Part shown: positions 1 to 9,036 of the stretch, in pieces
Numbering within the stretch: position 1 is the first letter of the stretch
Layout: each line of letters begins with the position of its first letter
Origin: GCA-2705995 sp048267965
GTDB taxonomy: Bacteria; Bacteroidota; Bacteroidia; Flavobacteriales_G; Salibacteraceae
NCBI GenBank assembly: GCA_048267965.1
Contig: JBLWWK010000003.1
Location: 298,305-362,304 of the forward strand
DNA length: 64,000 bases
Reading direction: 5' to 3'
Made by a program: the position numbers and the translations under genes
The notes under the pieces: model-generated
What the model was told of the DNA's origin: nothing
The model's database searches: none
The model's input: the letters and a program-made list of their open reading frames with translations, nothing else

Positions 1-2002
1 TGCTTAAATTGCCGCTTTGTATAGAACTTCCCCAACCACTTAAGTAAACAGCCGAACATAAATCGACCATAAAAGCCGTAGGTGAAATATCTGGGTCTCC
101 ATCACCGGAGCCAAAAACGGTTGACCAAATCACAGAATCGAGCTGCGGTGTAAACTTGGTGATGAATTGCCCTGAATTAGGAACGCTGTAATTAGCATTA
201 ATTACCAACGAATTTCCAGAAGCTTCTGTTTGACCAAAAATGTAGACCTTATCTCGATTGTCGAGTTCAACAAAATAGCTTTGGTCGTAAGGTCCAGAGC
301 CAAAGTAGGTGCTATTTAAAATGGACGATCCGTTACTAGCCACCTGAGTAACAAAGGCATCTACATTGCCATTGAGAAGCGAGTTATAGGCATTGGAGGT
401 GACGGGGAAATTATTGCTGAGTGTTCCACCAGAAATGTAAAGATTGTTTTGGCTATCGATGCTGATAGAATAAACAGCGTCTGGTGAATTTCCGCCAATG
501 AAACTGCTCCAAATAACTTGATCTAAATCGGGCGTAAGTTTAGCGATAAACCCATCTTGGTCGTTGCCGGTTCCTGCTTTGTTGGGTTGAAAAACATTCC
601 CGTGAATAGGGAAATCTGCAGAACGAGTGCTAGAAACTACATATACATTACCGAGTTGGTCTATTTCGACTTCACCTCTAATTTCATCGGCATAATTCAC
701 CTTTAGCGCATTTGCTAAATTGAGACCATCTACGTTGGTGCCTCCTAAAAAAGTAGAGCCGATAATTCCCGTACCAGAGGCGTTAAATTTGGTCACAAAA
801 ACATCGCAAGAATTAATAAAATTGGCTCCTAAACCACCCAAAAGACTCACAGAATTGCTTTGATTAACCGCCAACATATCGTCATACGCATTGCTCGAAG
901 TGGGGAAATCAACACTCCCGGTGGTTCCCATTACATAGAGTTCGTTGTTTTCGTTCACTACCAAGCTGTGTGGCAAATCATCATTTTGTCCACCCAAATA
1001 AGTAGAATAAATCATAAACGTTCCAGAGGTGTCGTATTTCGTTATGGCAACATCGGTTCCTTCAAAATTAGGCCCACCATTAAAGCCATCTCCACCCGCC
1101 CAAGTAGTTTGAAAAGCCCCTAAAGTGGTAGGGTAATCCACTCCGAAACTGGTGCTACCTGCATACAAATAGCCGAGTGCGTCTGATGTGGCTGTATAGC
1201 CGAAATTCGCAGAAACGGAGCCACTATACGTTGAAAAAACCAGCACCGGATCAATAATTAATTTTAAGTCTTTTCGGTAAGAATCATCGATTTTAAATGA
1301 AAGTTGACCGTTTTGAAGTACAAATTCACAATCTACTTCAACCTCTTGTCCGTCAATAATTTGGTAAGCATACGGTTTTTCTTCCCATTGTTCTCCAAGC
1401 GAAGTGGCAATAACAAGTTTTCCGCGTTTTATAGAAACAGCATTGGCTCCTTCAATTTTCCATTTTATATCGGTAGGATCCGCTCCTGGGTGAACAATCC
1501 AATCGTATTTTAAACCGCCCTGCCAATTGTAGAGGTGTGCATCGATGTTTTTGTAGAGAGAATGGTAATTGATTTGGGTGTAAGCCTTTACCTGAGAAGC
1601 CCATTTTTGAGGGTTTTTTCCTTTAAAATAGTTGTAGAAATGCGGTTGATCGTTTTTGGCTTCTATGGTGGGTTGCGGATGGCTATTGAGAAACGAAACA
1701 CGGTAGGCGTGGTGTTGCATTTTTAGATTTTCGAGATCTCCAGAGTAATTGCCAACGTGTAAATCGCTGATTAGTCCTGCATCGTAAAAATGATACGTCC
1801 ATTGGTTGTTTTCTAAGAATAAAGCGCCTCCAGGAAGTTGTGCTTTATAGAGAACAGAAGGTGCAAATTGACCTTTGTTTTCTTGAAATTCGAAAAGCGG
1901 GTTCGTATCGTTAGAAGAATGAGCAACATCGTGAGTAAATCCCAAAAACGGATTTAAAAGAACAGCGAACAGTGTGATTAGAAAAATTGCGTTTTTACTC
2001 AT
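1..2002 (-). CDS. secreted SBBP-repeat (beta-propeller) protein, 3' end outside window
   Basis: An open frame runs on the minus strand from an ATG at 2000-2002 through the left edge without a stop, giving 667 visible codons. It opens with a signal peptide (MSKNAIFLITLFAVLLNPFLG), then a module beginning FENKGQFAPSVLYKAQLPGG that is typical of large Bacteroidota surface proteins. From about residue 270 come repeats of the SBBP type: D-(L/Y)-G-(N/Y)-(L/V)-Y-(A/V) strands followed by (F/Y)-P-T/V-(S)-N-A-(Y/F), and turns such as STFLGG and SSFIGG. Such proteins are exported and usually end in a T9SS or gliding-motility-type C-terminal domain, which would lie outside the window. Substrate or role is unknown; a surface adhesin or propeller scaffold is inference. 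Confidence 0.85.
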   Translation of the reverse strand, partial: MSKNAIFLITLFAVLLNPFLGFTHDVAHSSNDTNPLFEFQENKGQFAPSVLYKAQLPGGALFLENNQWTYHFYDAGLISDLHVGNYSGDLENLKMQHHAYRVSFLNSHPQPTIEAKNDQPHFYNYFKGKNPQKWASQVKAYTQINYHSLYKNIDAHLYNWQGGLKYDWIVHPGADPTDIKWKIEGANAVSIKRGKLVIATSLGEQWEEKPYAYQIIDGQEVEVDCEFVLQNGQLSFKIDDSYRKDLKLIIDPVLVFSTYSGSVSANFGYTATSDALGYLYAGSTSFGVDYPTTLGAFQTTWAGGDGFNGGPNFEGTDVAITKYDTSGTFMIYSTYLGGQNDDLPHSLVVNENNELYVMGTTGSVDFPTSSNAYDDMLAVNQSNSVSLLGGLGANFINSCDVFVTKFNASGTGIIGSTFLGGTNVDGLNLANALKVNYADEIRGEVEIDQLGNVYVVSSTRSADFPIHGNVFQPNKAGTGNDQDGFIAKLTPDLDQVIWSSFIGGNSPDAVYSISIDSQNNLYISGGTLSNNFPVTSNAYNSLLNGNVDAFVTQVASNGSSILNSTYFGSGPYDQSYFVELDNRDKVYIFGQTEASGNSLVINANYSVPNSGQFITKFTPQLDSVIWSTVFGSGDGDPDISPTAFMVDLCSAVYLSGWGSSIQSGNLS

Positions 2003-2119
2003 TGATTGCTTCAAATTTAGCAATGAAGATGAAAGTTAGGGCTTTTTACTACGCGAAACCACGAAAAGCATAGGTAGAAACTGCCAATTTCTTATTTTGG
2101 GCGGCTAAGCAATAAAGTT

Positions 2120-3511
2120 ATGGAAGAAAAGATACATTTAAACGAGCCGATGCTAACCAATGATGCCATTGTGTTAGGATTGCTCATGGTTTTGTTAGCG
2201 CTTATTTTCTTTACGGCCAGCAGCGAAAGTAAAGGCTGGAAAAAGTTTTATAGCGTGGTTCCCAGTTTGTTGCTTTGTTATTTTCTTCCGTCTGTTTTTA
2301 CCACTTTGGGCGTAATCGCTCCGTATTGGTACGATTTTTCAGAAGTAGCTGAATTCTTGGTTTCTTCGGGTTACAATTTGCCTGTGAATTGGGTAAAAGC
2401 CGATTTAATGGCAGGCATAGAATCTTTGCAACTCACCAAAGAAGATTTAAGTCCGTTCAAAAAAACTTCGCAATTGTATTATGTGGCTTCGCGCTATTTT
2501 TTACCCGCCAGTTTGGTTTTGCTTACGTTGAGCATCAGCCTTAAAGAGTTGGTGAAGTTAGGTCCCAAAGCGCTTATAATGTTTATTACGGCTACGGTAG
2601 GGGTAATGATTGGTGGACCGCTAGCTATCTTGATTTTTCAGCAATTTGCACCCGATGTTGTGGCAGGCGAAATTTATAAAGGTATGTCTACGGTTGCCGG
2701 AAGCTGGATTGGTGGTGGCGCCAACCAAGCAGCGATGTTTGAGGTTTTTCAACCTTCTTCTAAGCTCTATTCTATCATGATTACCGTAGATGTAATCGTG
2801 GCAGAAATCTGGATGGCTTTCTTGTTAATTGGAGTAGGGAAATCTGATAAAATCGATAAGTTCTTTAAAGCAGATGCAAGTGCTGTTACCGAATTGAAAA
2901 ACAAGATGCACGAGTTTAGTCAGAAAATAGCACGCATTCCGAGCTTTACCGACTTAATTATTATTCTAGGTATAGGGCTCGGCTTTACGGGGTTAGCGCA
3001 TTTAATTGGTGGAAATTTAGCAGAATTCATTGGAGAGAATTTTCCGGCACTTAAAAAGTTTTCGCTAGATTCTAAATTCTTCTGGCTTATTGTTTTAGCT
3101 ACCACCTTTGGGTTAATTGGTTCGTTTACCAAGTTGAGAAATTACGAAGGAGCCGGAGCTTCAAAACTAGGAAGTGTATTTATTTACTTTTTGGTGGCTA
3201 CCATTGGTATGAAAATGAATGTACTCGAAATTTTCGACAATCCCGCCTTGTTCTTGGTCGGCTTAGTTTGGATGGCCATTCACGTAGGTTTACTCTTTAT
3301 TGTAGCTAAATTAATTCGCGCTCCGTATTTCTTTTTAGCGGTAGGATCCAAAGCCAACATTGGTGGAGCGGCCTCTGCGCCAGTAGTTGCTGCTGCTTTT
3401 CACCCATCTTTAGCGCCCGTAGGTGTTATTTTAGCTGTAATGGGCTACGCTTTAGGTACTTACGGTGCTTGGATTTGTGGTTTGCTTATGCAAGCGTTGG
3501 TGGCAGGGTAA
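2120..3511 (+). CDS. DUF819 family integral membrane protein
   Basis: 463 residues, about a dozen hydrophobic segments and short polar loops, matching the DUF819 (YjcL-like) family in length and character. Recognisable family-like stretches are the glycine-rich loop GSWIGGGANQAAM near residue 195 and the C-terminal SKANIGGAASAPVVAAAF near residue 412, which probably line a transport path. DUF819 proteins are predicted inner-membrane transporters without an established substrate. It starts at an ATG about 110 nt after the divergent SBBP gene and stands alone on its strand until the next gene 78 nt downstream. No function beyond a putative transporter can be assigned. Confidence 0.85.
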   Translation: MEEKIHLNEPMLTNDAIVLGLLMVLLALIFFTASSESKGWKKFYSVVPSLLLCYFLPSVFTTLGVIAPYWYDFSEVAEFLVSSGYNLPVNWVKADLMAGIESLQLTKEDLSPFKKTSQLYYVASRYFLPASLVLLTLSISLKELVKLGPKALIMFITATVGVMIGGPLAILIFQQFAPDVVAGEIYKGMSTVAGSWIGGGANQAAMFEVFQPSSKLYSIMITVDVIVAEIWMAFLLIGVGKSDKIDKFFKADASAVTELKNKMHEFSQKIARIPSFTDLIIILGIGLGFTGLAHLIGGNLAEFIGENFPALKKFSLDSKFFWLIVLATTFGLIGSFTKLRNYEGAGASKLGSVFIYFLVATIGMKMNVLEIFDNPALFLVGLVWMAIHVGLLFIVAKLIRAPYFFLAVGSKANIGGAASAPVVAAAFHPSLAPVGVILAVMGYALGTYGAWICGLLMQALVAG

Positions 3512-3589
3512 GAAATGTGTGAAGTCGAAAACATTGATTTTCAATCTTTTCATGGTTTTTAACCGTTAATTATTTGACATCTTTGTAGT

Positions 3590-3946
3590 ATGAAGTTTTT
3601 AATTAAAATCCTTATTTCAAGTTTAGCCGTAATGGTGGCAGGTTTGCTGTTGCCAGGTGTGCATATTGAAGATTATTTTACAGGAATTGCTGTGGCGCTA
3701 ATTTTGGCCTTTCTCAATGCTTTTGTAAAACCGCTGTTGGTTATTTTAACCATACCCGCTACGCTGTTTACGTTTGGTTTGTTTTTGTTGGTAATCAACG
3801 CCATTATTATTCTTTTAGCAGATTATGTGGTAGGCGGTTTCGAAGTAGACAACTTTTGGTGGGCATTGTTGTTCTCCCTTTTACTATCAATTGTTACTTC
3901 ACTTTTCGAAAGCTTAAATGGAAAGTCTAACGAAACCAAAATGTAG
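3590..3946 (+). CDS. phage-holin-like / YvlD family small membrane protein
   Basis: 118 residues, nearly all hydrophobic, with four predicted membrane helices. The pattern PGVHIEDYFTGIAVALILAFLN, then KPLLVILTIPATLFTFGLF, is that of the YvlD family (Pfam phage holin family 4 superfamily name), a widespread chromosomal membrane protein. Nothing nearby suggests a prophage, so the family name should not be read as a lysis gene. A CATCTTTG sequence just before the ATG resembles the Bacteroidota -7 box (TAnnTTTG). The last codons overlap the longest possible start of the following deacetylase gene. Function unknown. Confidence 0.85.
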   Translation: MKFLIKILISSLAVMVAGLLLPGVHIEDYFTGIAVALILAFLNAFVKPLLVILTIPATLFTFGLFLLVINAIIILLADYVVGGFEVDNFWWALLFSLLLSIVTSLFESLNGKSNETKM

Positions 3947-4862
3947 CCGTCTAGCGCCCTTGTTAAAAATTGCATGGCATCAAAATTACATTCATCCATT
4001 ACCGGCTAACCATCGCTTTCCGATGGAGAAATACGAGTTAATTCCTGAGCAATTGCTTCACGAAGGAACCGTTTCTCATTCTAATTTCTTTACACCCAAA
4101 TCATTATCGAACGCTGCGGTTTTAAGAACCCATTGTGCTGATTATTGGGATAAATTACATCGATTAGAGTTAACACCTTGAGAACAACGGAAAACCGGGT
4201 TCCTACACTCAAAAGAGTTGATAGAGCGGGAGTTAACAATCATGGAAGGAACCCTACGCGCTGCCGAATATGCCCTCGAAAATGGGGTGGGAATGAACAT
4301 CGCTGGAGGAACTCATCACGCCTTTACCAACCGGGGAGAAGGGTTTTGCTTGTTAAACGATATTGCTATTGCGGCTAACGAATTGTTGGACTCTTCTCGG
4401 GTTTCGCAGGTGCTGGTAATCGATTTAGATGTGCATCAAGGAAATGGAACTGCCCAAATTTGTGCAGAAAACAACGCTGTTTTTACGTTTAGCATGCACG
4501 GGGAAAAAAACTATCCACTCCGAAAAGAAGCCAGCGATTTAGATATTGAAATGCCCGATGGCGCCAACGATGGTTTGTACCTAAAAACACTACGAGAACT
4601 AGTGCCGCGTTTGTTTGATGAGGTTCAGCCAGATTTTGTGTTTTTTCAGAGTGGAGTAGATGTGCTTCACAACGATAAATTAGGCCGACTTGGCCTCACC
4701 ATAGATGGGTGTAAACAACGCGATAAAATCGTTTTAGAGAAGTGTTTTCAAAATCAAGTTCCAGTTTGTATTAGTATGGGCGGGGGATATTCTGTGCGAT
4801 TGGCAGATATTATCGAAGCGCACGCAAATACGTACCGTTTGGTGCAAGAAATTTGGTTTTAG
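3918..4862 (+). pseudogene. histone deacetylase/AcuC-family gene interrupted by one in-frame TGA
   Basis: The frame from 3918 to 4862 reads as one class I/AcuC-type deacetylase of about 300 residues, except for a TGA at 4179-4181. Before it are the family N terminus (KIAWHQNYIHPLP, RFPMEKYELIPEQLL) and after it, in the same frame, EQRKTGF, GGTHHAF, GEGFCLLNDIA, the zinc ligands of IDLDVHQGNGTA, SGVDVLHNDKLGRLGLT and GGGYS. No base is inserted or lost, so this is a nonsense change rather than a frameshift. The true start may be TTG at 3960 (next residues LKIAWH), which avoids overlap with the gene before. A sequencing error, a recent null allele or stop readthrough are all possible; the undamaged active-site motifs say the break is recent or not inactivating. 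Family members deacetylate acyl-lysine or small acetylated amines such as polyamines. Confidence 0.8.
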
Positions 4863-5302
4863 ATGCCAAATTGACCAAAATGATAGTTGACGTGTAAATA
4901 AGTTAATCGTTTCCAGTCGTTGGCTTTCATGTTACCAAAAAGCGGATGAGGTGCCCACTTAAAATCAGGTTTTTGCTGATGGAACCGTTGAATAATCGCG
5001 AGAAAATCACTTTTGGCTTTTTCGAACTCAACCGCTTCGGTTACTTTAAATTCTTTGGCGGTAGGTGAGCTTTTCGGAAACGACATGGGTGAATAGAGAA
5101 TACCCCATTTCCCGACCGTTTTAAAGAAGATGTTTCCTAGATTTTTAACGGGCAATTCGCCTTGGGCGCTCAATAAAGCTCTGTTGAGGTGCTCTAACAT
5201 TTGCGCAGCATTCATTGTTCCCCATTTAGGTTTAGTATTCTTCTCAAGTTGAGCCAATCGTTGGGTAAAATCTGAAAGAGTAGAATTGTCTAAACGTTTC
5301 AT
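4859..5302 (-). CDS. DUF1569 domain protein
   Basis: 147 residues, starting at ATG 5300-5302. The pattern KPKWGTMNAAQMLEHLNRAL followed by HPLFGNMKANDWKRLTYLHVNYHFGQFG matches DUF1569, a DinB/YfiT-like four-helix bundle family of unknown activity; histidines in MLEH and NYHFGQF are in the positions that bind metal in related DinB-fold proteins. The start lies 2 nt after the stop of the DUF1684 lipoprotein gene, so the two are almost surely co-transcribed. Its stop overlaps the stop of the converging deacetylase gene by 3 to 4 bases. Confidence 0.8.
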   Translation of the reverse strand: MKRLDNSTLSDFTQRLAQLEKNTKPKWGTMNAAQMLEHLNRALLSAQGELPVKNLGNIFFKTVGKWGILYSPMSFPKSSPTAKEFKVTEAVEFEKAKSDFLAIIQRFHQQKPDFKWAPHPLFGNMKANDWKRLTYLHVNYHFGQFGI

Positions 5303-5304
5303 GC

Positions 5305-5901
5305 TTAATGTTTATATGATTTTTCTCCGGCACGTATGGCAATTTTCAACATATTGGTATCCGGAGGTATTGGGCAAGAGAACTTATAGTTATAGGCGCA
5401 ATAAGGGTTGTAAGTTTTGTTGAAATCGAGAAGTATGGTTCCTTCGTTAATGTCTTTTAATTCTAGGTCTAGATAACGACCTCCGCCATAAGATTCTGCA
5501 CCATTGGTGTAATCGTTAAAAGGAATAAACAATTCGGTAGAGTCTTCTACTTCTTGGTAAATAACTAATCTACAAAGGGTGTCTTTTATAGTAAACTCAG
5601 CGGTTCCTAACGTGTAATAGAGAGGAGTTCTGTCTGTAGTAGTGGGCATTTCAATGGTTTTTTTGTGGGGTGCCGGGCTAAATTTTGCCTGTAATCGATA
5701 AGTAGAATCTACCGGGAAATATTGTAAACCCACAAAATGATCCACATCTTCTTTAAGGAGTGGAGATTCAGAAGCGTGAGCAAATTTTTTATTTTTCTCT
5801 TTTCTCAATTTCACAATTTCTTCTCGGTAAGCATCTTCGCTAGAAGAACTACAACCTGAAAAGAGAAAAACAGCCAAAACCATTGCTAACAACTTATTCA
5901 T
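5305..5901 (-). CDS. DUF1684 family lipoprotein
   Basis: 198 residues with a lipoprotein signal (MNKLLAMVLAVFLFSGC, Cys17 as lipidation site). The mature part carries the DUF1684 hallmarks: FPVDSTYRL, GTAEFTIKD, LFIPFNDYTNGAESYGGGRYLDLE, LDFNKTYNPYCAYN and CPIPPDTN. DUF1684 proteins are conserved in Bacteroidota and other phyla, anchored facing the periplasm or surface; no enzymatic role is established. It is the first gene of a two-gene unit with the DUF1569 gene and is separated from uvrA by a terminator. Confidence 0.85.
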   Translation of the reverse strand: MNKLLAMVLAVFLFSGCSSSSEDAYREEIVKLRKEKNKKFAHASESPLLKEDVDHFVGLQYFPVDSTYRLQAKFSPAPHKKTIEMPTTTDRTPLYYTLGTAEFTIKDTLCRLVIYQEVEDSTELFIPFNDYTNGAESYGGGRYLDLELKDINEGTILLDFNKTYNPYCAYNYKFSCPIPPDTNMLKIAIRAGEKSYKH

Positions 5902-5910
5902 CTGCCAAAA

Positions 5911-5947
5911 ATAAAAAAACTCGATGCCTAATTAAAGACACCGAGTT
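5911..5947 (-). terminator. intrinsic terminator after uvrA
   Basis: On the minus strand a 9-bp stem (AACTCGGTG pairing with CATCGAGTT, one G-T pair) is followed by seven T residues. It separates uvrA from the lipoprotein gene that starts at 5901. Confidence 0.65.
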
Positions 5948-6121
5948 GTTCTTAAGGGGTTGAAATATTTTCAAGAGATCGCAGGACGTAATCAACTTGA
6001 TAGTCCAAAAGTGGGAAAAATATTCCAACCGATAAAGCTATTTTTCGTTAAAAATGGGCTATATGCTAAAAAATTACTTATTATTTACATAAATGATGGT
6101 TGAAATAAAATCGTGCCAAAA
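5948..6121. other. intergenic region between uvrA and DUF1684 gene
   Basis: AT-rich non-coding stretch. It holds a long imperfect inverted repeat (arms about 5958-5972 and 6014-6030, GGTTGAAATATTTTC against GGAAAAATATTCCAACC) with a 41-nt interval. I see no gene in it. It may be part of the uvrA 3' untranslated region. Confidence 0.35.
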
Positions 6122-8974
6122 TTACATCTCTAACTTTAAAAATCTTCCAGTGTGGCTATCTTCTTGATTAATAAGCTCTTCAGGCGTTCCAGTGAAAAGA
6201 ATGCGACCACCAGCTTTTCCGCCTTCGGGTCCCACATCAATAATATGATCGGCCACTTTAATAATATCCATGTTGTGTTCAATCACTAAAACGGTGTTGC
6301 CCAAATCAACCAAAGACTGAAGTACTTCCAGTAAAATGCGGATGTCTTCGAAATGCAAACCGGTGGTAGGTTCATCGAGAATGTAGAAGGTATTTCCGGT
6401 GTTTTTCTTCGATAATTCAGTGGCTAATTTTACACGTTGAGCTTCACCACCACTTAAGGTAGTAGACGATTGTCCCAGCGTAATGTAACCTAAACCAACG
6501 TCTTGTAATGTTTTGATCTTTTGAATAATAGAAGGGATGTGTTCAAAAAAGGGAACCGCCTCATCAATAGTCATGTCTAACACATCGGCAATTGATTTGC
6601 CTTTGTAACGAATTTCAAGCGTTTCGCGGTTGTAGCGTCTTCCTTGGCAGGTTTCGCACTCAACGTAAACATCTGGCAAGAAATTCATTTCAATGGTTTT
6701 TAAACCAGCGCCTTGGCAGGTTTCGCATCGTCCGCCTTTTACGTTAAACGAAAATCTACCTAGTTTGTACCCTCTAATTTTTGCTTCGGGTAGGTTAGCA
6801 AATAGTTGTCTTATATCGGTAAAAACACCTGTATACGTTGCTGGGTTCGAACGCGGTGTTCGTCCAATCGGAGATTGATCAATATCGATTACTTTATCAA
6901 CGTGATCAATGCCCGTAATTTCGGTGTAATCAAGCGGTCGCTTGCTAGAGTTGTAAAAATGCTGACTTAAAATAGGGTAGAGTGTCTCGTTAATCAACGT
7001 AGATTTTCCAGAACCACTCACGCCTGTTACACAAATAAACTTCCCCAACGGAAAGCTAACATCTACCGATTTTAAATTATTGCCATTGGCTCCAAAAAGT
7101 TCAATGGTTTCTTCTTTACCGGCTCTTCTCTCGGTAGGAACCGTTATCTCTCTTCGTCCGTTCAAGTACTCAGAAGTGATGCTTCCCTGTTTTTGAAATT
7201 CTTCAGGTGTTCCTTCGGCAACAATTTTACCGCCATGCTCACCGGCTTTAGGACCAATGTCTAAAACATAATCGGCTTCTAGAATCATGTCTTTATCGTG
7301 TTCTACCACAATAACAGAGTTGCCCACATCGCGTAAATCTTTTAGCGCTTGAATTAAGCGCATGTTATCACGTTGGTGCAAACCGATGCTGGGCTCATCT
7401 AAAATATAGAGAACGCCTACGAGCTTAGAACCAATTTGAGTAGCTAATCGAATTCGTTGTGCTTCACCACCAGATAGTGTTTTAGCGCTTCTATTTAAGG
7501 TTAAGTAGTTTAAGCCTACGTCAAGTATGAAACCGATTCTACTGCGAATTTCTTTTAATACCTCTTTCGCAATGGTGTTTTGCTTTTCTGAAAGACGATC
7601 TTCAATACCCGTAAACCATTTCTGAAGTTCATCGATATCTAAATGGGCTAATTCAGCAATGTTTTTATCGTCAATTTTAAAATTGAGCGACTCTTTTTTA
7701 AGCCGAGCGCCTTCACATTTCGGACAGTCTACCTTATTCATAAAACCTTGAGCCCAGCTGGCAAAAGACTTGGTAGGTTTGTCTTGGTATTGGTTAATAA
7801 TGTAATTAACAACCCCTTCGAAATTGATGCTGTAATCTTTGCTTACGCCTAATTCACTGTTCTGAACCGTAAACTTTTCGTTAGAACCATAAAGAATTAC
7901 TTGCATGGCTTCTTCAGAAATTTCACCAACAGGAGTGGTTAGTTTAAAGCCGTATTTCTCTCCAATGGTGGCTACTTGCTTAAAAACCCAGTTGTTTTTG
8001 TATTCGCCCAAAGGGGCAATTCCACCGCGCTTAATCGATAAGCTAATATCTGGAACAACTTTATCTAAATCAATTTCTGATACTTCTCCTAAACCGTTAC
8101 ATTTTGAACACGCTCCGTAAGGCGAGTTAAAAGAGAAAATATTGGGAGCAGGATCGTCATACGCAATACCAGTGGTAGGGCACATGTAATTACGAGAAAA
8201 ATGCCTTAGCTCGTTATCGTCAAAGTCGAGCACCATCATGGTACCGTTTCCTTGTTTCATGGCAGCTTGTAAACTCGATTGTAAACGAGCACGATAATCT
8301 TGTTTTACCGCCATTCTATCAATTACGATTTCGATATCGTGCACTTTGTATCGATCGGTTTTCATACCGCGAACAATGTCTTTCACTTCACCATCTACCC
8401 GAACTTTCAGGTAACCTTTTTTGGCAATGTTTTCGAAAAGTTCACGGTAATGGCCTTTTCTACCGCGTACAACAGGAGCCAGAATTAGAATTCGTTTCTC
8501 TTCGTATTTGTCAAAAATAAGATCGAGAATTTGCTCATCGCTGTATTTTACCATGCGCTCACCCGTTTTGTAAGAAAACGGCTCTCCTGCTCTTGCAAAC
8601 AAGAGACGCATAAAATCGTAAATCTCCGTAATGGTTCCTACCGTTGAGCGAGGACTCTTATTTACCGTTTTTTGCTCGATAGAAATTACTGGAGCCAGCC
8701 CCGTAATTTTATCCATATCGGGGCGTTCCATGTTGCCCAAGAATTGACGAGCATAAGCAGAGAAACTCTCAATATATCTGCGCTGACCTTCAGCGTAAAT
8801 AGTATCGAAAGCTAATGAAGATTTCCCAGAGCCAGACAACCCAGTAATGGTTACCAGTTTCTCTCTAGGAATGCGCACATCAATGTTTTTCAAATTGTGC
8901 GCGCGAGCTCCAAATACCTCTAGATATTGCTCTTCTGTTATGTCTTCTGTACGGTTTTTATCGAGTTCCTTCAT
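6122..8974 (-). CDS. uvrA: excinuclease ABC subunit A
   Basis: 950 residues, the standard UvrA length. UvrA is the damage-scanning ATPase of nucleotide excision repair; it loads UvrB at lesions. Visible are the first Walker A (GLSGSGKS, residues about 45-52), the first zinc module (CPTTG and CSKCNGLG), ABC signature LSGGEAQR near 500, the second Walker A (GVSGSGKS, about 647), the second zinc module (CETCQGAG and CETCQGRRYN) and a second LSGGEAQR near 840, each followed by a Walker B ILDEP. ATG at 8972-8974 is preceded by a clear TACCTTTGC promoter box. It is the last gene of the long minus-strand run and carries two exact GGTAGGAACC motifs, at 7133 and 8633. Confidence 0.98.
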   Translation of the reverse strand: MKELDKNRTEDITEEQYLEVFGARAHNLKNIDVRIPREKLVTITGLSGSGKSSLAFDTIYAEGQRRYIESFSAYARQFLGNMERPDMDKITGLAPVISIEQKTVNKSPRSTVGTITEIYDFMRLLFARAGEPFSYKTGERMVKYSDEQILDLIFDKYEEKRILILAPVVRGRKGHYRELFENIAKKGYLKVRVDGEVKDIVRGMKTDRYKVHDIEIVIDRMAVKQDYRARLQSSLQAAMKQGNGTMMVLDFDDNELRHFSRNYMCPTTGIAYDDPAPNIFSFNSPYGACSKCNGLGEVSEIDLDKVVPDISLSIKRGGIAPLGEYKNNWVFKQVATIGEKYGFKLTTPVGEISEEAMQVILYGSNEKFTVQNSELGVSKDYSINFEGVVNYIINQYQDKPTKSFASWAQGFMNKVDCPKCEGARLKKESLNFKIDDKNIAELAHLDIDELQKWFTGIEDRLSEKQNTIAKEVLKEIRSRIGFILDVGLNYLTLNRSAKTLSGGEAQRIRLATQIGSKLVGVLYILDEPSIGLHQRDNMRLIQALKDLRDVGNSVIVVEHDKDMILEADYVLDIGPKAGEHGGKIVAEGTPEEFQKQGSITSEYLNGRREITVPTERRAGKEETIELFGANGNNLKSVDVSFPLGKFICVTGVSGSGKSTLINETLYPILSQHFYNSSKRPLDYTEITGIDHVDKVIDIDQSPIGRTPRSNPATYTGVFTDIRQLFANLPEAKIRGYKLGRFSFNVKGGRCETCQGAGLKTIEMNFLPDVYVECETCQGRRYNRETLEIRYKGKSIADVLDMTIDEAVPFFEHIPSIIQKIKTLQDVGLGYITLGQSSTTLSGGEAQRVKLATELSKKNTGNTFYILDEPTTGLHFEDIRILLEVLQSLVDLGNTVLVIEHNMDIIKVADHIIDVGPEGGKAGGRILFTGTPEELINQEDSHTGRFLKLEM

Positions 8975-8992
8975 GCCTTATTGAACAAGGCT

Positions 8993-9001
8993 GCAAAGGT
9001 A
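8993..9001 (-). promoter_or_regulatory. uvrA -7 promoter element
   Basis: TACCTTTGC on the minus strand is a perfect match to the Bacteroidota -7 consensus TAnnTTTGC, 18 nt upstream of the uvrA ATG. I find no convincing TTG -33 element. Confidence 0.5.
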
Positions 9002-9036
9002 CGGTTTTGAAAACTCTGAGTTAAGGCGCTAACTAC

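Noticed and set aside
860..1726. Several short plus-strand reading frames at the left edge.
   Set aside because: They lie opposite the long open minus-strand frame of the SBBP-repeat protein and have no protein-like composition or signals.
3590..3946. Phage holin name of the small membrane protein.
   Set aside because: YvlD-like proteins carry this family label but there is no phage gene nearby; it is ordinary chromosomal sequence.
3918..4862. Selenocysteine at the deacetylase TGA.
   Set aside because: No homologous position is known to hold selenocysteine in this family, and no SECIS-like structure was apparent; nonsense mutation is simpler.
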